From Allodiplogaster sudhausi (lineage: Eukaryota; Nematoda; Chromadorea; Rhabditida; Diplogasteridae): a stretch of DNA of 64,000 bases. The position numbers and the translations under genes are program-made. Below the pieces are notes generated by a model, which was not told where the DNA came from, did not search any database, and saw only the letters and a list, made by a program, of their open reading frames with translations. The stretch is from positions 943,501 through 1,007,500 of the forward strand of contig CALZFC010000032.1 in NCBI GenBank assembly GCA_945643635.1. Direction: 5' to 3'. This document shows positions 12,035-22,501 of this stretch, one piece after another; the first letter of the stretch is position 1; every line of letters starts with the position of its first letter.

Positions 12035-12457
12035 TTCTCTTCTTCCCTCTCACTCACTCTCCCTCCCATTCTCTCTCATTTCCTCTCTATTTCTCCCTCT
12101 GTCACGGGAGTAAGAGAGTTAGAGAGTGAGAGAATTGAAGACCAAGAGAGAGAGACAAAGAGATTGAGAAAGAGAAAGACACGGAATTCGTTTTATTTAG
12201 CATAGGAAAAGAACAATTCCCTACAATAGAAAAGATTACCTTTTTTCCCTCGCCATGCCTGCCCGAACGGTCGGCAAGTTACGAATTGCATTTAATTGCG
12301 ATCACATTACACTAAAACCGCCGTTACTCTGAAAGCTATTGAATCATTTTAGTATTTTTTTAATTGGAATTTCTTCCCGTTCTCCAAAGAAAAAAACACA
12401 TAAAAAAACACATGTGGGAAGGATAGATTCGTGGTAAGGAGAGCGAGAGGGAGATAA

Positions 12458-12488
<31 letters not shown>

Positions 12489-12617
12489 AGCTCGCGGGGA
12501 GTACGAGCGCGAGAAGAGACACGAAGTACTACATATGTACATACATACATATATGTATATGAGGGAGAAACACTCACCGAGATCCTAACGTGTAAACAAG
12601 GAAGCATTATAGATTAA
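11593..12617. repeat. Diverged copy of the local repeat family
   Basis: Starting at 'agaggagagccggcaggaag' (11593), the order of modules follows the 4290-4640 part of the tandem unit. It then follows the 6240-6600 part ('gtgagagaattgaagacc', 'aattgcgatcaca', 'aaaaccgccgt') and the exon-proximal part ('acacatgtgggaaggatag'). Long GA and CT tracts at 11860-12060 are opposed and could form a large hairpin. No coding frame is kept. Confidence 0.75.
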
Positions 12618-12966
12618 TACTTTGGCAGGCATCGAAGAGCACCTGTCCTCGTATGGGCGTTGTCAAAGGTAACAATTATGTAGTAATGTTATTAGGTATG
12701 TTTTCTCTATTATTTTATAAAGGTAATGTAATGTAATCTCTGCCTATTACATATTCTATTATTGGTCTTTTTTGCAAATTAAGACAAATCAGAAAATTGC
12801 TCATGCATGATCAGCTAATTAAATCCTTCAAACTGGAAAGCACATTATCTGGCTTGTAATCTTCTGCTTCTTATCTCTATTCCCTTTTCAGCACATCGGT
12901 ACCTCTCTCTCTATCTCTCTCGCGCTCTCGATCTCTCCTTCTCTCTGTGTGTCTATCTCTCTCTCT

Positions 12967-13005
<39 letters not shown>

Positions 13006-13110
13006 GGATCTCTTTCATAGTTGTAGGATGTGCATCAGGGAATACAATAAGGTAGCGAAGACGGAGAAGAATGAAAAGTGGAATACGACCAGGGTGAACA
13101 TAAATGTTAG
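12618..13110 (+). pseudogene. CPG4-like exon 4 and exon 5 remnants
   Basis: At 12618-12675 'actttggcaggcatcgaaga' continues like exon 4 of the intact gene (15260-15324), including acceptor CAG and a following 'ggtaac', but the frame is lost. At 13022-13096, after 'catagttgtag', a stretch decodes as MCIREYNK..KTEKNEKWNTT. It lines up with exon 5 of the intact gene (C-x3-C-x-K, then KTSEKEKK) and ends in an AG|GGTGAA donor-like site. The two are separated by AT-rich and CT-rich intron-like sequence, as in the intact gene. I infer a broken paralogue just upstream of the functional copy. Confidence 0.6.
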
Positions 13111-13130
13111 CGCACCTCAGGCGGTACGTG

Positions 13131-13708
13131 ATGACCCAATTCTCTCTTTCTCTCTCTCTTTATCTCCATCTCTCTTTCTTTCTCTTTCTCTCGCCCGTTC
13201 TCTCTCTCTATCTCTCTCTCGCTCTCCCTTTCATCTCTCCTTTCTCTCGTTAAAATTCTCACCCGATCCTCTCTCCTCCTTTCCTTTGTCTACTTTCCCC
13301 CAAGACTTTTCTCGCTCGCTTTCTCTCAATGTTTTCACTTTTCTTCCTTCCCTTTCAATCTTCCGTATGCATACATGGATCGTTCCTTTTCACGTTGCGG
13401 AGAATTTTCTTTAGTTCTCTCTCCCTCTCTACATCTCTCTATCTCTACTTCCCTCGCTCTCTCTTTCTCTCTCTCTCTCTCACTCTCTCTTTCCACTCCG
13501 CAAGCCTCTCAACACATTCGAATCAGCAGGAAGACTCCCGTCCCCCTCTCATTCCTGCGCACATTACCGGCTGACTTGCGCTCTATCCACTCCTCCCTCC
13601 TCATTCCACATATCCTTCTCTGCCCGGATATCTCCCAGATCCCCTAAGAGCAAATCCAGGCCGACACTCCTTGACTCTCTTCCATAAGACATATCCACAC
13701 AGCCCGAA
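13131..13708. repeat. (CT)n-rich upstream region of the CPG4-type gene
   Basis: Long CT tracts occupy 13141-13260 and 13405-13500. The DNA between them has no motif I recognise. The predicted start codon is at 13709. If CT tracts matter for transcription, this is a candidate promoter region, but no TATA or initiator element is clear. Confidence 0.5.
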
Positions 13709-16338
13709 ATGGATTCGAATGGAAGACTCGCTTTTGTGATCTTACTTATTGTTGGAGGTATGTAGTTATAATATATTTTATTAACCTTGCGTTTAACAAC
13801 TTGGCCATCTACCTTTTTTTTTAAATAGTTGTGTATTGGATAAGTATAAATTTTAAGCTAATTGAAATTTGCAGCAAATTAAAATTTGAAATTTCAAATA
13901 TTTTCTTTAAAGTTTCTTCCGGCGAGACGTTCGAGAAGGCGAGGAAGTGTACGTAAATTTTTTTAACGAATTGAAATTGGCGGTAATTTCAAATTTCAAA
14001 TTTTTTTTCTTAAAGTCTCTTCCGGCGAGACACTCGAGAAGGGCAGCAAGAAGGTGGAGAAGGCGGGCACACCGTTGGATGGCGAAGATGAGCTGTCGCC
14101 CTGCCTCCGCCTCTGCATCGACCCGCTCACCAAGATGGAGCGCAGCTTCACCTATGTCTTCAACAATTACGAAAAGGTTTTTCAAAGGCGAAAAGGCGCG
14201 AAATTCAAATTTGAATTGAATTTCAAAAAGAGAAATTACTAAAGGCTTGGCGCGAAATTCAAATTTGATTTGGATTTGAATTTCAAAATTAAGAGTATTT
14301 AACTACGAAGACTTGGTGCGGTGGTTTTCTTACAGCTAAATTTTTTTTTAATGTAAACATTGTGTACGGCATTTCGCTTTATGGAGCTAATGCTCGAGTT
14401 TTATCGATTGCAAATGCTTGGAAAAGTTTTTCTACGATATAACACTCTCAATAAAGAATAAGTATTCATCAATAAAAGCTGAAGCTTCAATTTCTTCATC
14501 AATTTTAAAGTAAAATAAAAAAAATTAGATTCTAAAAAAAAAAAAATAGAATCTAGATGAAAATTAGAACATTACATAAATAGATTTTAACAATTAGATC
14601 TTAATTAAACATGTTTAAATCCTAACAATTGGGAATTGATAAAATCCATTGATCCATATAAATCCGCCCGCAGCTGTGCGACAGTCTTGAGCGGGGCGCG
14701 GAGTGCGTGCGCAAGTGTGGGAATGAGGACTCGGTCCGGTACCATCAGTACACGTCATTCTATCGACTATACTGCGTCGACTTCCAAGAGGGTGCGAGAG
14801 AGAGTGAGAGAAAGAGTAGAGAGAGTGAAGAGAGAGTGAGAGAGAGAGTGGAGTGAGAGTGAGAGAGTGAGAGAGGGAGAGAGAGAGTGGAGAGAGAGAG
14901 AGTGGATGTGAGTGAAAGAGAGAGAGAACATGGAAAGATGAACAGCGAGCTTGACTATGCGAAGAAGGTGAGCTTGAATCAGAGATGGGATGATCGAGAA
15001 GAGGGAAAGGAAAGAGGGAAAGAAGAGAGAGAGGGGGGAGGGAAAGCGAGGGTATAAAAAATGCAAGGAACGATAGGAGGGAGAGAGAGAGAGAGAGAGT
15101 ATTGGTTGGTAGAGAACGAAGGAGACTGGGGAGAGAGTGAGAAAACGGGAATGGTGTAAAGGGTGAGAGAGTGAAGAGAGTGCAAGAAAGGTGTGAATAA
15201 GTGTGGAAAAAGAATAGAAAGCGATAATAGCGAATGAGAAAGGAAGGCTTGGTTATTAATACTTTCGCAGGCATCGAAGAGCACTTGTCCTGTCTCGCAA
15301 AGGCGTCGCAAGGATCTGACAAGGGTAATGCTTTTTTTTTTAGTAATGTCATCTTTATGTTCTCTAAGATCTAAATACCTTAACATTACCTTACAAGTAG
15401 TAATTTTATCTTTATGTTCTCAATGATCATAATAAGGCAAATTTTACCTGAGTAATCTTACCTCTATTTTATTCTTCATTTATTGGTTATATATTTTTGC
15501 TGCGCTGAATAAAACAATTAGAGCGATGCTGATGAATAAAAAGGGAATTAATTTTTGAAATTTTTGATTTAATTTAAATTTATTTCTCACAGAATGCAAG
15601 AGACGCTGCCATACAAAGTATGAGAAGACGTCGGAGAAGGAGAAGAAGATGAAGCACGCGTGCAGGTTGATACTTTTTTTCTGACCATGTGAATTATTAT
15701 TTTTTAGTTTTTGCTTTTTTCTTTTTAAATCTAATTAGCCTTAATATTTTTAGTCATTAGAATATAGTTTTTTTTTAAAATAAATTATTGATTAAATTAT
15801 TTAAAATAAATTATAAATATTTAAATATCTTTCCATACAGTTCGATTGAATGCACGACCGTCTGCTACTACCAGGTGCTCTCGCAGGAGTGCCCGAACGC
15901 GCAGCCGATCCTATTAGTCAGTGATCATTAACTTTCTCTCTCTCTCTCTCTGTCTCTCTCTCTCTCTTCCTCTATCTCGTCATCCTCTCTCTCTCTCTTT
16001 CCCTTTTCTCTCACTCTACCTTTCTCTCGCTCTCTCTGTCACTCTCTCTCTCTCTCACAACCTCACTCTCTCTAGCGCTCTCTCTCACTCTCTCTCTCTC
16101 TCACAACCTCACTCTCTCTCGTGCTCTCTCTCACTCTCTCTCTTTCTCTCTTTCTCGCTCCTTTCCCTTTCCCTCTCTCACCCTCTCTCTCTCTCTCTCC
16201 TTGCAGGACGTGAACCTGGCACAGATTACGCAGCTGAACGCTGCACTCGACCCTCGTCGGCGCGACCATATGGCCGACGAGTGTCACCATCTCTACGACC
16301 GCGAGTACATGCGACGCATGCTGCTGGACAGACGCTAA
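13709..16338 (+). CDS. Secreted CPG4-type (chondroitin proteoglycan 4-like) cysteine-rich protein
   Basis: Exons: 13709-13757, 13913-13948, 14016-14176, 14674-14791, 15271-15324, 15593-15665, 15841-15916 and 16207-16338. All phases join and give 232 residues. The start 'MDSNGRLAFVILLIVGG' is a signal peptide. The mature part has regularly spaced cysteines: 'LSPCLRLCIDPLTKMERSF', 'YVFNNYEK', 'LCDSLERGAECVRKC', 'YRLYCVDFQE', 'IEEHLSCLAKA', 'ECKRRCHTKYEK', 'ECTTVCYYQVLSQECP', ending 'MADECHHLYDREYMRRMLL'. This resembles the nematode CPG4 domain family (extracellular, often proteoglycan-like), from memory of the family and not a search. I see little Ser-Gly for glycosaminoglycan attachment apart from SSGE near the N-terminus. 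Exons 2 and 3 start with duplicated sequence. AATAAA is at 16751-16756. CT/GA tracts fill introns 4 and 7. Confidence 0.8.
13861..14045 (+). repeat. Internal duplication of mini-exon 2 and its intron
   Basis: Exon 2 (13913-13948, SSGETFEKARK) and the beginning of exon 3 (14016 onward, SSGETLEKGSK) are copies, and the AT-rich intron stretch before each ('aattgaaatt..caaatttcaaat') is copied too. Exon 2 is 36 bp and symmetric (phase 1 on both sides), so it can be skipped without a frameshift. Confidence 0.7.
14190..14292. repeat. Paired palindromic 'ggcgcgaaattcaaatttga' repeats
   Basis: Two copies (about 14193-14228 and 14250-14288) of 'ggcgcgaaattcaaatttga' followed by 'gaatttcaaaa' lie at the start of intron 3. 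The core AATTCAAATTTGAATT is a perfect palindrome. It looks like a small dispersed intronic repeat; no function is assigned. Confidence 0.6.
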
Positions 16339-16432
16339 GCTCCGCCCACTACGTTCCCACGCTTAGCAGGCTACGCCCCCTACATTCCCACGCAAAAGCA
16401 AGTCCCGCCCACAACATTCCCACGCTAAGCCG
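16336..16432. repeat. GC-box repeats starting at the stop codon
   Basis: Three imperfect copies of a unit of about 30 bp, 'gctccgcccactacgttcc' plus 'cacgct', begin directly after TAA (16336-16338). The same unit, inverted, occurs at about 40533-40588, and GCTCCGCCCAC triplicates follow the stop codon of the zinc-finger gene at 30830-30888. Confidence 0.7.
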
Positions 16433-17040
16433 GATCCGTGCAAATAAGAGAAAGAAAGAAAAAAAACACCCATAAACAAACAAAAAAAAAACACTATAAA
16501 CAACACCCCTTTTATGCGATTGCCATAGGTAAATTCGTTAAATTATTGACCATTCAAGGATCTTTCATCATCTTTCAAGGTTAAAGCCAGTCCCGGTGCA
16601 AATTGAACAATTGAACAAGTTAATATGTCTACCCAGATGATACATTCCGCTGTAACCGTCTTCTGCTGAACTATTTGAAGTGTTCCCTATTAAGAATTCT
16701 ATTGATCCATTTTAATATTAATTTAGAATTTGTTTATTAAGTTGTGTGCGAATAAACTTATAAAATGTTTTTCTTAATTCTCGTTTTTAGAAGATAGATT
16801 CGGTATGAAGAGTTAAGCTAATATGTATATATTCAAGTTATACAAAGGGTGTATGTGTCACACATTCTTGACGTCTCAGTTTGCTATCCCAATCTCCCTC
16901 ACTTGTTTCCCCTGCTTTAAAAAACATGATGATTTTTTTTATTTCATACCAACATTAATCTTGCACGGAATGTTTTCATGCGATAACATAATATGATGGG
17001 GATTCCACAAGGCCTGATTGTACTGCCGAATGCTTTCGCC
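16433..17040. other. Intergenic region between convergent genes
   Basis: It holds the 3' flank of the CPG4-type gene, with a plus-strand AATAAA at 16751, and the 3' flank of the minus-strand peptide gene, with TTTATT at about 16938-16943 (AATAAA on the minus strand). No further gene is seen. Confidence 0.55.
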
Positions 17041-17447
17041 TCATGCGAGTTCATGTACATTTGGGATCATAGAGAGAGCGACACCTTTTCGCTTGAAACG
17101 CGGTCTGACTGGCTTAGGCTGCTCCTCTCGCTTCACAAGTCCAACGTCGGACGCTTCACTCTCGACCACGTTCGCGTTATCGACTTTCCTGCAAAACTTC
17201 ATACTGTATTATTTGCTCCATAAATTTTAATATAACATTGTTTTCTATTTTGTTAATAACAAACTGGAAATGCATTAGTCATAAGAAAAGCATCTTGCAG
17301 GTAGGTTTCAGACAGACATTGAGTATTGCGAAAGAATTCAACTATTAAAATCATTTTCAAAGTACGCCTTAATGATTGAAATAAGAGGTTGACTGACGCG
17401 AGCGTGAATACTGCGAGGAGCGCTAGGCAGAGAATGAGGATGCGCAT
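17041..17447 (-). CDS. Small secreted peptide precursor with dibasic sites (intact copy)
   Basis: Two exons on the minus strand, 17398-17447 and 17041-17188, are joined at GC|GTCAGT and TTTGCAG|G and give 65 residues. The start MRILILCLALLAVFTLA is a signal peptide. The rest, KVDNANVVESEASDVGLVKR then EEQPKPVRPRF, KRK and GVALSMIPNVHELA, contains two basic cleavage sites. They would release an 11-residue peptide ending RPRF; it lacks the Gly usual for amidation, so FMRFamide-like status is not claimed. Two decayed relatives lie upstream on the same strand (17866-18003 and 19170-20155). A TATA-like 'ctatattaga' (17507-17516) lies about 60 bp before the ATG. The family is not recognised; a neuropeptide-like or other secreted peptide precursor is possible. 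Confidence 0.6.
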
Positions 17448-17506
17448 CGTAACTGTTTGAAGATTTGTAGGAGGACTACTGCGCGTTCATAAGTCGTGAA
17501 GCAGGT

Positions 17507-17516
17507 CTAATATAGT
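17507..17516 (-). promoter_or_regulatory. TATA-like box of peptide gene
   Basis: Minus-strand 'ctatattaga' lies 60-70 bp before the start codon at 17447. The third paralogue has 'ctatataaga' at the matching place (about 20201-20211), so the element is conserved between otherwise diverged copies. Confidence 0.4.
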
Positions 17517-17559
17517 ACATTCTTTTCGCTGAAGAAGATCGAGAAGAAAAGTTATCACT

Positions 17560-17599
17560 CTCTCTCTCACTCTCTCTCTCTCTATTTCTCTCTCTCTCA

Positions 17600-17635
<36 letters not shown>

Positions 17636-17660
17636 TTCTCCATCACTCTCACTCCCTCTC
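17560..17660. repeat. (CT)n tract upstream of peptide gene
   Basis: The CT-rich tract lies between the TATA-like box and the flank shared with the duplicated copies (17700-17865, 18305-18475, 20540-20700). Confidence 0.7.
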
Positions 17661-17865
17661 GTAATCGGCATCTCCATCCCATTCATCGTGAATAGCGTCA
17701 TCTTTTACATAATTTGGTTACAACTTAGTTACAATTTAGGTGCTCAATTCCTCTCGTGACCGTTTCATTCATTCGAGTGAACTCTCCATTTCTATTTCTG
17801 TGCGAGGCCAGGCAAGTTTTTTTAATCAAGCACATATTATTTTTAAAAATTTTTCGTGTACATTT

Positions 17866-18221
17866 GATATCATAGAGAGAGCGACACCTTGGCTTGAAAC
17901 GCGGTCTGACTGGCTTAGGCTGCTCCTCTCGCTTCACAAGTCCAACGTCGGACGCTTCACGCTCGACCACATTCGCGTTATCGACTTTCCTGCAAAACTT
18001 CATACTGTATTATTTGCTCCTTAAATTTTAATATAACATTGTTTTCTATTTTGTTAATAACAAACTGGAAATGCATTAGTCATAAGAAAAGCATCTTGCA
18101 GGTAGGTTTCAGACAGACATTGAGAATTGCGAAAGAATTCAACTATTAAAATCATTTTCAAAGTACGCCTTAATGATTGAAATAAGAGGTTGACTCTATT
18201 CTCTATTTCTCTCTCTCTCAT

Positions 18222-18252
<31 letters not shown>

Positions 18253-18320
18253 TTCTCCATCACTCTCACTCCCTCTCGTAATCGGCATCTCCATCCCATT
18301 CATCGTGAATAGCGTCATCT
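17866..18320 (-). pseudogene. Peptide gene copy 2, broken
   Basis: The second exon (about 17866-17989) and the following intron are almost identical to copy 1 (offset about 800 bp). Where copy 1 has 'ccttttcgcttg', this copy has 'ccttggcttg', a net 2-bp loss that shifts the frame after RPRFK. The signal-peptide exon is missing: sequence jumps from 'aagaggttgact' (18195) directly into the CT tract that in copy 1 lies further upstream. The flank 18300-18475 repeats 17690-17860. Confidence 0.75.
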
Positions 18321-18475
18321 TTTACATAATTTGGTTACAACTTAGTTACAATTTAGGTGCTCAATTCCTCTCGTGACCGTTTCATTCATTCGAGTGAACT
18401 CTCCATTTCTATTTCTGTGCGAGGCCAGGCAAGTTTTTTTTTATCAAGCACATATTATTTTTAAAAAAAATTTTC

Positions 18476-19165
18476 GTTCCCGTTATATTTGCTCTACTTT
18501 GCACTTTATGCTTTTTTTATTCACATGGTTCACTACTCTCTCACAATCAATACATTCTTGGTTTATATTTATGTAAGAATCGGATATCTAATTGTAAGCT
18601 GGGGAGAAAGCGGCAAAACCGCGAATGATGTGAGTAGGACAACTTGATTAATGATGACGCAATGGAATATAGCATTCTGTGGATCACAAATAGTACTAAT
18701 TGTAAGAATTTTCTGACAAAACCGAAAAAAGGTATAGTACTAATTGTGATTTCTCCACTTTTATTCAATCCGTGGCCAGAAGCCGAATAGACGGCATTTA
18801 TGTATATCTGCGCAAAAGAAAGGATGACTTCTGATCCCTAGGAAAACAGGGAAATAAGTGTTTTCTTTCGCTTTCTCCTTTTGGAATTTGAGTCGGCCAA
18901 TTAAATTAATTTAGTAAATTAATTTTACTACATTTGTGAAGCAAAAATGTATCTACTATACTATCATTTTCCTGATTATCTTTCATATCAGACGAACCCG
19001 CGTCCTGTCTAGCGGAGAACTCTTTCTCAAATTCGTTCAACCGTCTATATATAAAGTTGTCACAAAGTGCCATATATAATCTGCGTAAGTTCTGTATCTT
19101 ACATGGAATGTTTTCATACGGTACCACCACAATATTACGGACGTCCACAATGGCATGATTGGATT
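18476..19165. other. Intergenic region without recognised gene
   Basis: It contains the far flank of copy 2 and, from about 19090, sequence homologous to the 3' flank of copy 1 ('tggaatgttttcat'). A minus-strand open frame of 80 codons (18906-19148) has no relative that I recognise. Confidence 0.4.
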
Positions 19166-19169
19166 GCCG

Positions 19170-20155
19170 ACTGCGTCAACCACAATTATAATTATATCGT
19201 GAAAGACACTTTGGCTTTGGTTGTCCTCTGACGGGCTCCTCTCGCTTCACACGTCCTCCGACGGACACTTCACTCTTGGCCACCACGTCCGCGTTATCGA
19301 TGTGCGTGCAAAAAAAAATCACTCTATGTTATGTACTTCATAAATTCAATTCCAACATTTTGTTTTCGCTTTAATTAATAACAAACTGTAAATACGTCAT
19401 AAGGGAGGCATTTTCCAGCCGCCGTTCTCAGACAGCTATAAAGTATTGTGAAAGAATTCGACTGGGAATCTCGAGGAACAGGGTAGTGAAAACCCTTGCA
19501 TTTTTATATCGAAATTGCATTTAAACCATTAAATAAAACTGTAATGAATTATCTCAGCGGACTTTCGGCGGAATATCGATAGAGTTTCACATTCGGAGCC
19601 CATTCCACTTGTGCGTCTCTACGTTGGCACTGAACTGTGCATATTACATCAGTTTAATGATTGGCAAATATAAGAGAGCTCGTCTATATCTGGCATACCA
19701 TAGCTGATTCCATGAAGATTTTGTGCACACTCTCCAGAGTCTAGAAGCCGATGTGATTCCAAAAGTGAATATTTTCGAGTTATACTTGGACACACATTTC
19801 TAAAATGATATCTTGTCTATAATGACAAAACGTTCGAAAATATTGCATTATTGTGCGCGACACAGCGATCACAAAAATCCATTTCGGCATGTCTAACCGA
19901 CCACTCGAATTTTAGGTCGTGTAACTCTCCTTTTAAGACTCCCGAGAACCCATTCTTCGTGTTAAAAGTGAATATAAAGAGCATTTGAGTGAAATCTTAC
20001 ACTCGCAAATTGCGTCAAATCCATTTCAAATAAATATTTAAACAAATTTCAATTTCGAAGTATGCCTTTGAGTTTCGAAATACGAAGTTGGCTGACGCAA
20101 GCGTGAGTACTGCGAGGAATGCGAGCAGGAGGATGAGGATGCGTATCGTAAGTGT
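19170..20155 (-). pseudogene. Peptide gene copy 3, diverged and probably dead
   Basis: The signal-peptide exon (about 20106-20155) encodes RILILLLAFLAVLTLA, but the codon that is ATG in copy 1 is ATA here. The second exon (about 19190-19310) keeps 'IDNADVVAKSEV' and 'RVKREEP', but the acceptor TTTGCAG of copy 1 reads TTTGCAC. The C-terminal region diverges. Start loss plus acceptor loss argue for a pseudogene, unless an upstream in-frame ATG (20230) and another acceptor are used. Confidence 0.65.
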
Positions 20156-20251
20156 TTGAAGGTATGTAGTCGTACCACTGGTCACATGCCATGTATCCGG
20201 TCTTATATAGAACTCCCGATCGCTTAGCACCCCATCTCGCAGTAGAAGATT

Positions 20252-20329
20252 GAGATGAAAAGTTATCTGCCTCTCTCTCTCTCTCTTTCTCTTTCTCTAT
20301 CTCTTTCTCTCTCTCTTCCTTTCTCTCAA

Positions 20330-20385
<56 letters not shown>

Positions 20386-20505
20386 CTCTCTGTGTGTCTC
20401 TCTCTCTCCCTTTCTCTCCTCTCTCTCTTTCTCTCTTTCTCTCTCTCTCTATTCTCTCTCTCACTCTCTGTCTCTCACTCTCTCTCTCTCTCTATCTACA
20501 TATCT
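20252..20505. repeat. (CT)n tract
   Basis: About 250 bp of CT repeats with minor variants lies upstream of peptide copy 3, in the same relative place as the CT tract upstream of copy 1. Confidence 0.85.
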
Positions 20506-21067
20506 TCCTCCTTCTCTTATAATCGGCGCCTCTGTTTTAATGGCGTTATCAATCATACAATTTGCTTACATCTTAGGCACTCAATGCTTTCCGTGACCGT
20601 TTCACTTATTCGCTGCAAACTCTCCATTTCTCCTTCCTTGCATGGCCGGGGTCTTCATCAAGCACATATTATCTACAATTTCTTTTCCTTTCCCACTATA
20701 TTTGCTAGTCCAAAGTAGTTTGGACTTAATATTTTCTTTTCTCACATGTTTCACTCCTCTCTCATTACTTTCTTGATTTCTTGATTTGTGAAAGAATCGT
20801 CTATCTAGGTAAATGCGAAAAGGGCACCTCCAATAATGAGTTGCAGCCAAGATGAGGCCATGGTGAACGAATGAATGTTTAATTTGTGACAAATAATTTG
20901 ACCGGGTGAATTCTTCGCTTCTCTCAATGCACTGCTGTCAAAGGTAGTACGAAGAAGCCATTTGGGCGAACACATCCAATTCGCGTCGACGTTGCCCGCA
21001 AACAACATTAGTGGCGGCTTTAGATTTATTTCAATTCTCGTATTCGTCATAAGAGCGTGTTGTGGGA
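20506..21067. other. Flank of peptide copy 3 and unassigned sequence
   Basis: 20540-20700 is a diverged copy of 17700-17865 ('gtgaccgtttca', 'caagcacatattat'). 20800-21060 is open on the minus strand for about 80 codons without recognisable motif. It ends at the GC-rich element and may be a disrupted exon. Confidence 0.4.
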
Positions 21068-21731
21068 CAGGGGTGGGCGGCCCGGGCCAGGCCCGCGGGC
21101 GGCCCTCGACCCGGCCCGGCCCGCTGATGACTTTTACGGCCCGGCCCGGGCCCGGGCCTAATATAAATTAGAGGGCCTGGCCCGGGCCGGCCCGAATGGT
21201 ACAAGGCCCGGCCCGGTCCCGGCCTTTTCGAACGCGGGCCATCCCGGGCCCGGCCCGCATCTGAATTTAAAATCCTATTTCTAGCCTTTCACGCCTAATG
21301 AAACGTCGGCATCCAAAAAATAAGGCCGAATATATGATGGTTTAAACAAAACAAAATCCTGTTTATTCGCGTTTTTGACCTGTTTTGATAGATTTGGGCA
21401 ACGTCTGCAAAAATTTACACGCATTTTTGATGAATTATATTTAACCCGCCCGTGTTTTTGCTCCATCTAAGTATATTTACGGTTGAAAACCGGGCCGGGC
21501 CTTGGAAATCAGGGCCGGGCCCGTCCCGACAGGCAGCGGGCCGGCTCGGGCCCGGCCCGCCAGATATTTTTGGAAGTACAATTGTAGGCCGGGGCCGGGC
21601 CGGGCCTACAATTGTATGCCCGGCCCGGGCCCGGCCTGGACATTGCCGGGACGGCCCGGGCCCGGCCTGGACATTGCCGGGACGGCCCGGGCCCGGCCTG
21701 GACATTGCCGGGCCGGTTTTTGCCCACCCCT
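21068..21731. mobile_element. GC-rich inverted-repeat element (hAT-like ends)
   Basis: The left end 'caggggtgggc' (21068) and right end 'gcccacccctg' (to 21731) are perfect inverted repeats. The match continues imperfectly outward (ttgtgg.. / ..ccacaat). Both arms consist of ggcccgggcc-type palindromes around an AT-rich core (about 21260-21480). The ends fit the CAGGGGTGGGC signature of hAT elements, like 2887-3078. I cannot see an 8-bp target duplication. Glycine/proline-rich frames inside are by-products of the repeats. Confidence 0.65.
21633..21718. repeat. Three tandem 30-bp GC-rich units
   Basis: The unit 'ggcctggacattgccggg' plus 'acggcccgggcc' is repeated three times with almost no change inside the right arm of the GC-rich element. 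Confidence 0.85.
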
Positions 21732-22149
21732 GTATTCCACAATCAGGGACCTGTGGGTGAAGGCAAGATGAAAGGAATCGGGTTTCATGACAGCAGTTCG
21801 CATCCAAGTGGTGGACAGGTTTCGGCCCGAATTCGTCACGCCATCGTTCACGGGGAAGTCCAGCATGCCTTTTTCACTTCCCGGTCTCCACTCAACGGAT
21901 CTTATGTGTGCATGTACATGTAGAATAGTTTCATTCCATCCCTTCCTGATCCCAGGGGAAACATGGAAAGCGAGATTGCAGTTTTAAATGTTTTAATACT
22001 TTTTGAAACTATTATATCAAACGCTCGAAATCACTTTCAAGGGGGAATGGTTAGTTTTCCTAACTCAACTTTTTTTTATCTTCCGTTTATATTCTTGTTA
22101 TTACTACTGTTATAATTACTTTCTCCAAATTTGTTATACATTATTTCGC

Positions 22150-22440
22150 TGTTTTCCCTTGTAATGTACATGCAGGACACTGTGTAAACCAATTTCAATT
22201 TATCTGATGAGCATCTAAGAGTGGCGAGGGAGCTGATGACCGAAGAGCAGGTTGCGACAGCGACGCCGCAAGGAAAAGGAAGGAAAGTTTTGGTAAGCTT
22301 AAGACAATGCTAAGATTCAGGTAAGTTAAGGTAAGCTAAGATAAGATTAGATTAACTTAAGCTTGAGCTAAGTTAAGGTACGCTAAGATAAGATTAGGTT
22401 AAGTTAAGCTTGGGCAATGCAATCTTAATTTAGCTCATAC
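22150..22440. repeat. 3' flank copy A, shared by the two exon-array genes
   Basis: Sequence around 22195-22295 ('ccaaagagcaggttgcg'-like; here 'ccgaagagcaggttgcgac', 'aggaaaaggaagg') matches 24540-24665. It is followed in both places by degenerate 'aagcttaagctaag' runs (22300-22430 and 24670-24715). It marks the downstream end of the duplicated gene unit. A short plus-strand frame across it (ending TPQGKGRK) is not conserved enough to call. Confidence 0.65.
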
Positions 22441-22501
22441 AAACAAACAAACTTTACTTCATTAGGCAACGGGATTTTTCTTTTCCGTTTTGCCGACATT
22501 A

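Noticed and set aside
17041..17447. FMRFamide-like peptide assignment
   Set aside because: RPRF before KRK is suggestive, but the glycine needed for amidation is absent and only one such unit exists.
18906..19148. 80-codon minus-strand frame
   Set aside because: Part of it overlaps sequence homologous to the 3' flank of the intact peptide gene, where it is not open; probably chance.
20805..21830. Possible gene interrupted by the GC-rich element
   Set aside because: Minus-strand frames on both sides of the element share no recognised domain and I could not find a join that restores one reading frame.
21415..21923. Gly/Pro/Arg-rich open frames resembling collagen or GPG repeats
   Set aside because: They are translations of the GC-rich palindromic element in all frames, with no Gly-X-Y periodicity and no signal peptide. 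The frames at 2882-3085 are the same case.
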